NCBI GenBank assembly: GCA_030826005.1
Contig: JAPJOW010000093.1
Coordinates: forward strand, 1 to 9,398
From: Aliterella sp. RAGGC_92
Lineage (GTDB): Bacteria; Cyanobacteriota; Cyanobacteriia; Cyanobacteriales; Chroococcidiopsidaceae
Length of the DNA stretch: 9,398 nt
Reading direction: 5' to 3'
Shown one piece after another: positions 1 through 6,138 of the stretch (position 1 is the stretch's first letter; each line of letters opens with the position of its first letter). A program made the position numbers and the translations under genes. The notes beneath the pieces are model-generated. The model was not told the DNA's origin. It saw only the letters and a program-made list of their open reading frames with translations, and made no database searches.

Positions 1-987
1 ATGAAAGATTTTGCTAATATTTTGGCTTATTTGGTAGAAGCAGGAATAGAAGAATTTTATACTGGAGAAATTGCTCATCAGCTAGTAAAAGATTGTCAAG
101 AGCATGGCGGCTATTTGACTTTAGAAGACCTTAAAAACTATCAAGTTATAGAACGAAAGCCATTAGAAATAAATTATCGAAATAATCTCTTACTAACTAA
201 TCCTTCCCCAAGTTCTGGCGGTATATTAATTGCCTTTGCTTTAGAATTATTAGCGAAAGTTGATTTAACTAAGATTAAATTTGGTAGTTCCGCACATTTG
301 CAAATACTAACAGAAGTAATGCGGCTAACAAATGTTGCTAGGAGAGACAAATATAATAGCAATATTTATCAAGAAAATATTGAAAAAACCTTTTTATCTA
401 CCGAACATATTAATATTTACGAGCAGCAATTAACTAATACTGTAAATAAGTGGGGAAGCACAACGCATATTAGCGTAATTGATGCCGAAGGTAATGCTGC
501 AAGTACTACTACTTCGCACGGTGAAGGTTGCGGTTATGTAATTCCTGGTACGGGAATAATGATGAATAATATGCTGGGAGAAGAAGATTTGAATCCTTAT
601 GGATTTCACCAATGGCAAGAGAATGTCAGGATTTCTTCGATGATGTCCCCTACTATTGTACTTAAAGATAATCAGCCAGAAATTGCTTTAGGTTCGGGTG
701 GTTCTAACCGTATTAGAACGGCAATTTTACAAGTAATATCTAATATAATTGATTTTAAAATGCCCGTAGACTTGGCTGTAAATAGCCCCCGCATTCATTG
801 GGAAAATAACATATTAAGTATAGAGCCAGGATTTAGTCAAACCGTAACAAACTTAACAGACGATCGCCTAATTTTGTGGAATAAACAAAATATGTTTTTT
901 GGTGGAGTGCATACAGTGATGGAGCTTGAAGGTAGTATTACAGGTTCTGGCGATCGCCGCCGCAATGGTGCGATCGCATCTATCTAA
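1..987 (+). CDS. ggt: gamma-glutamyltransferase, 5'-truncated by window start
   Basis: C-terminal part of a gamma-glutamyltranspeptidase, the self-cleaving Ntn-hydrolase that removes or transfers the gamma-glutamyl group of glutathione and similar compounds, usually outside the cytoplasm. The 328 visible residues hold the end of the large subunit and all of the small one. The autocleavage and nucleophile site is T154 in GSTTHISVID; further landmarks are the SSMMSPTIV stretch (212-220) and GSGGSNRIR (231-239), which match the oxyanion and glycine-loop regions of the family. Family members have about 500-580 residues, so some 170-250 N-terminal residues lie off the window; the ATG at base 1 is probably an internal Met. 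The loop between NNM (189-191) and SSMM is about 10 residues shorter than in E. coli Ggt, suggesting no full lid loop. Two HIP1 palindromes occupy the last 40 bases. It converges on aroF with only 3 bases between the stops. The family call is firm; the physiological substrate is unknown. Confidence 0.93.
   Translation: MKDFANILAYLVEAGIEEFYTGEIAHQLVKDCQEHGGYLTLEDLKNYQVIERKPLEINYRNNLLLTNPSPSSGGILIAFALELLAKVDLTKIKFGSSAHLQILTEVMRLTNVARRDKYNSNIYQENIEKTFLSTEHINIYEQQLTNTVNKWGSTTHISVIDAEGNAASTTTSHGEGCGYVIPGTGIMMNNMLGEEDLNPYGFHQWQENVRISSMMSPTIVLKDNQPEIALGSGGSNRIRTAILQVISNIIDFKMPVDLAVNSPRIHWENNILSIEPGFSQTVTNLTDDRLILWNKQNMFFGGVHTVMELEGSITGSGDRRRNGAIASI
950..977. repeat. pair of HIP1 octamers able to form a hairpin
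   Basis: Two GCGATCGC copies (950-957 and 970-977) are separated by 12 bases. Because the octamer is its own reverse complement, the two copies form an 8-bp GC-rich stem with a 12-base loop. The pair lies in the last codons of the gamma-glutamyltransferase gene, just before the convergent aroF stop. Neither strand has a T tract next to it, so a role as a classical terminator is only possible. Confidence 0.6.
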
Positions 988-990
988 AAC

Positions 991-2037
991 CTACTTCAAT
1001 TGCTCGTAAGCAGATAAAATAATTTTTTCAGTTTCCGCCCAATTGATACACTTATCTGTTACCGAAACACCATATTTTAGCTGATGCAAGTCGCTAGGAA
1101 TTGATTGGCTTCCTTCGTACAAATTGGATTCTAACATCATGCCAACTATAGAAGTGTTGCCTTCTACAACCTGCTTAATGACGTTTTCAAAAACTCCGCC
1201 TTGTAACTTATAATCTTTATTTGAATTACCATGACTGCAATCAATGACAATTCTGGGAGGCAAATTTGCTTGCTTTAATTTTTCTTCTGCGTCTTTCACG
1301 CTTTCAGCTTCAAAATTAGGCTTGCTGCCACCACCGCGTAAGATAATATGACCATAAGCGTTACCTTTAGTTTTAAAACTACTTACTTGCCCTTTATGGT
1401 TAATACCAAGAAAATTGTGCGGAGTTTTAGCTGATTCTAAAGCATTTAAAGCTACTTTAATACTGCCATCCGTACCATTTTTAAATCCTACAGGCATAGA
1501 TAACCCGCTTGCCATTTCTCTATGAGTTTGCGACTCAGTGGTACGCGCGCCAATTGCCGACCAAGAAACTAATTCGCCAATGTACTGAGGTATAATCGGA
1601 TCGAGAGCTTCTGTAGCTGTTGGTAAACCCATTTCGGCAAGTTTTATCAGCAGTCTTCGAGCCGTTAGCAATCCTTTTTCGATTTGGAAAGAATCATCCA
1701 TATCAGGATCGTTAATTAATCCTTTCCAACCCACCGTTGTACGTGGTTTTTCAAAGTAGACCCTCATCACCAACAAGAGTTTGTCTTCAACTTTATCTGC
1801 TAAATGCTTAAGCTTTTGAGCGTATTCTTCGGCAGCTTTTGTATCATGGATAGAACAAGGGCCGACCACTATAAATTTTCTGCTATCTTGAAATTCTAGA
1901 ATTTGCTCAATTTGTTGCCTAAATTTTAAAATACTTTGTTCAATCTCAGAGCTTATAGGTAATATTTTTCTAATTTGTTCGGGAGTAATCAAAGTATGAG
2001 AGTTTTCAATATGAGTATTCGATAAATGATTTTGCAT
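991..2037 (-). CDS. aroF: 3-deoxy-7-phosphoheptulonate (DAHP) synthase, type I, AroF-like
   Basis: Condenses phosphoenolpyruvate with erythrose 4-phosphate to DAHP, the first step of aromatic amino acid synthesis, in the cytoplasm. The 348 residues are full length for the E. coli AroF/G/H class. Visible motifs are VVGPCSIHD (57-65), EKPRTTVGWKGL (96-107), GARTTESQTHRE (163-174), GFKNGTDG (184-191), HIILRGG (230-236) and DCSHGNSNKDY (266-276). Expected metal ligands are present: C61, H269, E303 and D328. GINHKGQV, CSHGNSNKDY and YGVSVTDKC resemble the tyrosine-sensitive AroF type more than AroG or AroH (comparison from memory), so tyrosine feedback is plausible but unproven. The ATG at 2037 has an AGGAA (2047-2051) upstream as a weak ribosome binding site. 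A 152-base gap separates it from acyP on the same strand, room for its own promoter. Confidence 0.96.
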   Translation of the reverse strand: MQNHLSNTHIENSHTLITPEQIRKILPISSEIEQSILKFRQQIEQILEFQDSRKFIVVGPCSIHDTKAAEEYAQKLKHLADKVEDKLLLVMRVYFEKPRTTVGWKGLINDPDMDDSFQIEKGLLTARRLLIKLAEMGLPTATEALDPIIPQYIGELVSWSAIGARTTESQTHREMASGLSMPVGFKNGTDGSIKVALNALESAKTPHNFLGINHKGQVSSFKTKGNAYGHIILRGGGSKPNFEAESVKDAEEKLKQANLPPRIVIDCSHGNSNKDYKLQGGVFENVIKQVVEGNTSIVGMMLESNLYEGSQSIPSDLHQLKYGVSVTDKCINWAETEKIILSAYEQLK

Positions 2038-2080
2038 GGTGAGTAGTTCCTGATATTTGGGGAAAAGACAAGCTCGATGC

Positions 2081-2106
2081 TATTACTAAAGATTAGTAGG
2101 GTAATA
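2081..2106. promoter_or_regulatory. nested inverted repeat in the aroF upstream region
   Basis: TACTAA (2084-2089) and TTAGTA (2093-2098) form a perfect 6-bp inverted repeat with a 3-base spacer. It is nested inside TATTAC (2081-2086) and GTAATA (2101-2106), also perfect complements. The centre lies about 54 bases before the aroF start, where an operator or leader hairpin could sit. The DNA is AT-rich, so chance is a real alternative, and no known repressor motif was recognised. Confidence 0.3.
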
Positions 2107-2189
2107 AAAGAAATACATGAACAAATTATTGGATTTTAGTTAAATATTTTCTGAATTTTTATTTTAGCCTACTGAGTATAGATGCAGCG

Positions 2190-2486
2190 CTAACGGCGAA
2201 TTTCAAAGCTAGGATAATTTTCTGGCATTTGTCGCTCAACTACAATACCTTCAACAACTGCAACAGAATTACCATAGCGACACCAGCGAAGTAGCTCCTC
2301 AATATCGAGGGAATTTCCTTCAAAAACTGCCTCTACTCTACCATCCGGCAGATTTCGCACCCATCCATTGACTTTAAGCTGCTTGGCGGCTTGCAAAACT
2401 GACATTCGATACCCGACTCCTTGCACTTTTCCAGACACCAAAACATGATATCGAATTAGCTCGTCTTTCTGGGGTGAATTTGGCAT
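2190..2486 (-). CDS. acyP: acylphosphatase
   Basis: Small cytosolic enzyme that hydrolyses acyl phosphates such as acetyl or carbamoyl phosphate; its biological role in bacteria is not settled. With the ATG at 2484-2486 the protein has 98 residues, normal for the family. The signature VSGKVQGVGYR (17-27) carries the phosphate-binding loop with catalytic R27, and GWVRNLPDGRVEAVFEG (41-57) carries catalytic N45, matching the second family signature. The frame stays open upstream to a TTG at 2546. That 20-residue extension has no recognisable feature and includes a HIP1 palindrome (2521-2528), so the ATG was chosen on length and conservation; no clear ribosome binding site marks either start. 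It lies between the Asp/Arg-block gene and aroF on the same strand, and nothing obvious links the three. Confidence 0.93.
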   Translation of the reverse strand: MPNSPQKDELIRYHVLVSGKVQGVGYRMSVLQAAKQLKVNGWVRNLPDGRVEAVFEGNSLDIEELLRWCRYGNSVAVVEGIVVERQMPENYPSFEIRR

Positions 2487-2547
2487 AAATTTGCGTAGTA
2501 TAGTTGCTTTTTTGGAGCGAGCGATCGCATTTTTAGCCGCAAACAAT

Positions 2548-2596
2548 CAAAAAGCCGTACAACTGTTGCTAAATACTTAGCTCCAATTTAACAGTT
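2548..2596 (-). terminator. possible terminator hairpin after the Asp/Arg-block gene
   Basis: AACTGTT (2561-2567) pairs with AACAGTT (2590-2596). Immediately inside, GCTAA (2568-2572) pairs with TTAGC (2577-2581) around a 4-base loop. Read on the minus strand, the structure lies about 50 bases past the stop of the 67-residue gene and is followed by a run of five T (2549-2553). The stem is AT-rich and has an 8-base bulge, so this is a weak candidate. Confidence 0.3.
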
Positions 2597-2644
2597 ATAC
2601 AGCCGCGAACTACAGTTTTTGCTTAACTATCTCGATTAATATAT

Positions 2645-2848
<204 letters not shown>

Positions 2849-2850
2849 AT

Positions 2851-2858
2851 TCCTCCTT
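2851..2858 (-). promoter_or_regulatory. strong ribosome binding site of the Asp/Arg-block gene
   Basis: On the minus strand AAGGAGGA is followed by AT and then the ATG at 2846-2848. It is the only near-perfect anti-Shine-Dalgarno match before a gene in this window and is the main evidence that the low-complexity frame is translated. The spacing, 3 bases from GGAGG to ATG, is shorter than usual. Confidence 0.65.
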
Positions 2859-3052
2859 AGTAATTTAGTAGAGATTTATTTAGAAAAAGTGATTCGATCT
2901 GTAGTTTGTCACAAAGATTTTAGCTAATATCTCCTCCAGTAGGTATAAATCAAACTGGATGATATCTTTTTAAAGTGCTTATTAAGAAAATTTAATTATT
3001 TTCTTTGCATTTATAGGTTATTAGTAAAAGTTACTTATATAACGATAAGTTT

Positions 3053-3418
3053 ATGTCAGATTTACCGCCACTAAATGAACAGACTATTTGGGCTATTTTA
3101 AATGATGAAATTGATGATACTACTGTCAATAAATTGGTTTGGTACTACTTAGGATATAACTACGATAAACAGGCAGAAATTTGGGACAACACAAAGGTAT
3201 CTGTAGATTGGCGCGACGAATATCCAAACCCACCCGATTTTTTAGAAAGCCGCCCAGCCACCGTCAAGCTGACTCGTTCTATTCCTCCAGAAAACAAACA
3301 GTTATTGAAAGAACAACTAGGTTTTAAAGGTTATAAAATAGGAGAATTTACCCCTAGACATACTCGCCGCGCTACCGCAGCTAATTGGTTATTGAGTTAT
3401 TTAAAACTTAATCTATAA
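3053..3418 (+). CDS. DUF1823-like cyanobacterial protein
   Basis: A 121-residue soluble protein of unknown function. From memory it resembles the DUF1823 family, short proteins of cyanobacteria; I cannot confirm this without a profile search. Visible features are an acidic N-terminal half (NEQTIWAILNDEIDD, 8-22), an aromatic patch around LVWYYLGYNY (28-37), a proline-rich YPNPPDF segment (57-63) and a basic C-terminal half with RPATVKLTRSIPPENKQ (67-83) and TPRHTRRATAANW (99-111). No signal peptide, membrane helix or catalytic motif stands out. The ATG at 3053 is kept because SDLPPLNEQTIW reads as a conserved-looking N-terminus, though the ribosome binding site is poor. The 204 bases upstream are shared with the divergent Asp/Arg-block gene. 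Its stop lies 2 bases from the stop of the convergent SRAP gene. Confidence 0.85.
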   Translation: MSDLPPLNEQTIWAILNDEIDDTTVNKLVWYYLGYNYDKQAEIWDNTKVSVDWRDEYPNPPDFLESRPATVKLTRSIPPENKQLLKEQLGFKGYKIGEFTPRHTRRATAANWLLSYLKLNL

Positions 3419-3420
3419 TT

Positions 3421-4086
3421 TTACAAACTATTAATACATTCAGAAGTATTATTTTTAGGATTATTAACTTTAGTGCTTACTGCATAGCTAGTCATTAAAT
3501 CAGCTTGATAGGGATGCAAAAGCGGCTGTAATATCTCTGACTTTTCAACCTTTGGATCTAACCAAAGCTCGTATCGATCGGAGTCTAAAATCACTGGCAT
3601 TCTGTCATGAATCGGGCGTAGTAAGTCGTTAGCTGCGGTAGTTAAGATAGTACAAGAAGTAATCTCTTGTTCTTCCGGTGACTTCCATTGTTCCCACAAG
3701 CCTGCAAAAGCAAATGGTTGTCCGTTTTGCAAGCGAAAATAGTAAGGTTGTTTTTTGCCATCTTGACGCTGCCATTCGTAAAAACCATCAGCAACTATCA
3801 AACACCGCCGCCGCTTGAAAGCTGATTTGAATGAAGGTTTTTCGCTTACTGTTTCTGCTCTGGCATTAATTAACTTTGCCCCGATAGCTGGATCTTTTGC
3901 CCAACTAGGAATTAAACCCCAACGTAGCATTTGTAACTGTTTTTCGCCTCCAGGCGCAGCGCATATTGAGGGAATTAATTGTGTAGGCGCAATATTGTAA
4001 CGCGGCTCTAGCGGTGGAATTTGGGCGAGATTGAATACTGAGGCGATCGCATTAATTGGCTGGCTTAAAGTAAATCTTCCGCACAT
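3421..4086 (-). CDS. SRAP (YedK/HMCES-type) abasic-site protein
   Basis: Member of the SOS-response-associated peptidase family. Family proteins bind abasic sites in single-stranded DNA through the N-terminal cysteine, forming a stable DNA-protein crosslink that protects the lesion at forks. The 221-residue protein starts MCGRF, so after Met removal C2 is the crosslinking residue, which fixes the start. Other conserved residues are N74 in INARAET (73-79), E104 in DGFYEW (100-105) and H160 in IHDRMP (159-164), in the same order and nearly the same positions as in E. coli YedK; the RYNIAPTQ (29-36) and LRWGLIPSWAKD (54-65) motifs are also present. The lipoprotein gene 34 bases upstream on the same strand could be cotranscribed. 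No LexA-type operator was recognised. It looks complete and functional. Confidence 0.95.
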   Translation of the reverse strand: MCGRFTLSQPINAIASVFNLAQIPPLEPRYNIAPTQLIPSICAAPGGEKQLQMLRWGLIPSWAKDPAIGAKLINARAETVSEKPSFKSAFKRRRCLIVADGFYEWQRQDGKKQPYYFRLQNGQPFAFAGLWEQWKSPEEQEITSCTILTTAANDLLRPIHDRMPVILDSDRYELWLDPKVEKSEILQPLLHPYQADLMTSYAVSTKVNNPKNNTSECINSL

Positions 4087-4120
4087 AAAATTTACATTTA
4101 CTAGGTATTAAATATTAGTT

Positions 4121-4990
4121 TCACCGCACCTTTTTTTCCTCTACTTTTTGGTATAGAGGGGCGGGTTGCTCGTGGAGATGCGTTTCAATGGGCTTAACTT
4201 TATCAATAAAAGCAACTAGATCCTGATAGCTAGGTGGTTGAGCATTGGGAATATACCCGACTTGCTGGGCTATTTCGGGTACGGCTTGATTCATCGCTTG
4301 CTGAATTAAATTTTGCTGATTGCGTTCAATATCAGGGCTAATTAAGACAGATCCCGATGGAATGCTTTGACTAGCGTGTAAAATTCTCAATTCTATCGGT
4401 AAAAACTCCGAGCGGTAGCGATCGAACTCATCTTTAGACAAAGCTCCCGCCATTACTTCACCACTTGCGATCGATTCTAAAATACTTCTGGGAGTTGGAG
4501 CAATTTGCACTTGTGCCAGAGTAATACCGTACAGATTGTATAAGGGCAAATAATAGCCAGTTACAGAACCTGGTTGTCCTAAAGCTACAGTTTTGCCATT
4601 TAGATCGATTAATTTTTTAATATTACTAGCTTTTAAAACTACCAAAACCGAGCGGCGATTATTGATACCTTGGAGTGGAAATAATGGCAAATATTGGGCT
4701 TGAGTTGCGATCGCGGCTAAACCCGGCGGTGCAAATACTAAAGACCAAACCCGATTTTGAATTTGCTGTAATGCCTTAATTTCATTGTATACAGGCTCTA
4801 ACTCAATTATCGTTTGAGTTCGATTTTGCAAATAATCAATAAAACTTTGATATTGCTCGATACTTACCCCTTCTCCGTAAGCAACTATGCCAATAATTAA
4901 TTTTCCTAATTGTTGGGGCTTAGATGAAAATTGCCTACAACCAGCCAGTACTAGGAGAACTTGAGTTAAAAACAAACGACGTGAAGTCAT
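4121..4990 (-). CDS. PhnD-like periplasmic binding lipoprotein
   Basis: Probable solute-binding lipoprotein of the phosphate/phosphite/phosphonate (PhnD) superfamily. The 289 residues begin with a lipoprotein signal whose lipobox is LAGC (15-18), so C18 would be lipidated. The preceding SRRLFL also resembles a twin-arginine export motif. The mature part has a type II binding-protein pattern: KLIIGIVAYGEG near 30-41, WSLVFAPPG (82-90), then the hinge region DLNGKTVALGQPGSVTGYYL (129-148), ASGEVMAGALS (175-185) and IPSGSVLI (210-217). The family often has an acidic residue where VMAGA has Met, so the ligand may not be phosphonate. No ABC permease or ATPase gene lies nearby, which suggests an orphan or signalling binding protein. 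It is divergent from the heme sensor across 219 bases and lies 34 bases upstream of the SRAP gene. The fold is likely; the ligand is unknown. Confidence 0.87.
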   Translation of the reverse strand: MTSRRLFLTQVLLVLAGCRQFSSKPQQLGKLIIGIVAYGEGVSIEQYQSFIDYLQNRTQTIIELEPVYNEIKALQQIQNRVWSLVFAPPGLAAIATQAQYLPLFPLQGINNRRSVLVVLKASNIKKLIDLNGKTVALGQPGSVTGYYLPLYNLYGITLAQVQIAPTPRSILESIASGEVMAGALSKDEFDRYRSEFLPIELRILHASQSIPSGSVLISPDIERNQQNLIQQAMNQAVPEIAQQVGYIPNAQPPSYQDLVAFIDKVKPIETHLHEQPAPLYQKVEEKKVR

Positions 4991-5078
4991 AGGCCGCTAA
5001 ATCTAAAAGGCAAAGGGGAAAGAAAAATTTAATAGTAAAGTCTTTTGAGCGGGATTTTTGAATTGCTTTACTTTAACT

Positions 5079-5093
5079 TTGAATAAAATTCAA
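5079..5093. promoter_or_regulatory. inverted repeat in the divergent lipoprotein/heme-sensor promoter region
   Basis: TTGAAT (5079-5084) and ATTCAA (5088-5093) form a perfect 6-bp inverted repeat with a 3-base spacer, near the middle of the 219-base divergent region. It could be an operator serving both genes. The region is AT-rich and no regulator site was recognised, so chance remains possible. Weak promoter-like hexamers for the sensor gene (TTGCCT at 5112, TAAGAT at 5137) are 19 bases apart, wider than ideal. Confidence 0.28.
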
Positions 5094-5209
5094 TAACTAA
5101 AACGGGTACATTTGCCTACTTTCTTTTTTTAGTTGGTAAGATGATCTACATTCCGGTGCGACAAAATGTATTTTTCCAAGGGTCTCATCAAAGCTTAGTT
5201 TAAGTAGCG

Positions 5210-6106
5210 ATGCTTAAAAACTTTCAACTCAGTCAAAAATTTAATATATTATTGCTAACAGTATTTGCGATCGCCGTAATAGTAGGCGGCGTAGCTTTTT
5301 CAGCTATTTTAAGTCGAAATACCGAGCAGCAGGTAAGCGCCAACGCCACCTTATTGTTGCAAACAATGCTATCTGTTCGGCAGTACACCCTCAATCAAGT
5401 TGCGCCAGAACTAGCGCCGCGATTGGAAACAGAAACAGAATTTTTACCCCAAACAGTTCCGGGATACTCGGCGCGAGAAGTCTTTGAAGACCTGCGTAAG
5501 AACCCAGAATACGACAACTTTTTTTATAAAGAAGCAACTCTCAATCCTACTAACTTACGCGATAAAGCTGATGGTTTTGAAACAAACTTAGTAAAAAATT
5601 TTCAAACTAATTTGGCGCTCAAAGAAATGACAGGTTATCGCTCCTCTCCGGCAGGAGAATTATTTTATATTGCAAGACCAATTGCGATCGCCAAAGAAAG
5701 CTGTCTGCGCTGCCATAGTACTCCAGAAGCCGCCCCTAAAAGCCTGCTGGCAACTTATGGTAGCACTAATGGTTTTGGCTGGAAACTGAACGATATTGTC
5801 GGCGCTCAAATAATTTCTCTACCCGCAAGCCTTGTAGCTAATAGTACCCAGCATGACTTTTTCCTGTTGATGGGCATCATTACCACAGCTTTTGCTTCAA
5901 TCTTTTTATTAATCAATCTTTTACTTAAGTACACCGTGATCCGCCCGCTCAACAAAATGGCAAAAGTAGCAAACGAGGTGAGTTTGGGTAATATGCAGGG
6001 AGAGTTCGAGCGGGGGTCAAATGATGAAATAGGCAAGCTTGCCGCAGCATTTAACCGCCTTAAAACTAGCTTAGTAGTAGCAATGAATATGTTAGAAGGA
6101 GAATAG
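5210..6106 (+). CDS. c-type heme (Tll0287/DUF3365-like) HAMP membrane sensor without output domain
   Basis: A 298-residue inner-membrane sensor. A first membrane helix (about 12-34) leads to a periplasmic domain (35-215), a second helix (about 217-239) and a cytoplasmic HAMP domain (about 240-293, with IRPL at 244-247 and DEIGKLAAAFN at 272-282). The periplasmic part has the Tll0287/DUF3365 pattern: SVRQYTLNQVAPEL (55-68), PGYSAREVFEDLRKNP (84-99), GELFYIARPI (149-158) and a single CLRCH (165-169) that should bind heme c covalently. Such domains are thought to sense redox state or gaseous ligands. The protein stops just after HAMP with no kinase, cyclase or methyl-accepting region, and no plus-strand reading frame continues it. 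It must act through a partner; the convergent Ser/Thr kinase 32 bases away is an inferred candidate. The ribosome binding site is weak. Confidence 0.9.
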   Translation: MLKNFQLSQKFNILLLTVFAIAVIVGGVAFSAILSRNTEQQVSANATLLLQTMLSVRQYTLNQVAPELAPRLETETEFLPQTVPGYSAREVFEDLRKNPEYDNFFYKEATLNPTNLRDKADGFETNLVKNFQTNLALKEMTGYRSSPAGELFYIARPIAIAKESCLRCHSTPEAAPKSLLATYGSTNGFGWKLNDIVGAQIISLPASLVANSTQHDFFLLMGIITTAFASIFLLINLLLKYTVIRPLNKMAKVANEVSLGNMQGEFERGSNDEIGKLAAAFNRLKTSLVVAMNMLEGE

Positions 6107-6138
6107 AGGCGTAACAGTGTTAAGTCTAGCTACTGCGT

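Noticed and set aside
1..3. ATG at the first base as a true start of the gamma-glutamyltransferase
   Set aside because: It would leave a protein lacking most of the large subunit; the window boundary simply falls at an internal Met codon.
2487..2546. Extended acylphosphatase start at a TTG
   Set aside because: It would add 20 unremarkable residues containing a HIP1 palindrome to a family that normally has 90-100 residues; the ATG at 2484-2486 gives 98.
3815..4000. Plus-strand frame opposite the SRAP gene
   Set aside because: It overlaps conserved SRAP motifs on the other strand and has no features of its own.
6112..6122. TAACAGTGTTA palindrome between the heme sensor and kinase genes as a terminator
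   Set aside because: The arms are 5 bp with a single central base, too tight for an RNA hairpin, and no T tract follows.
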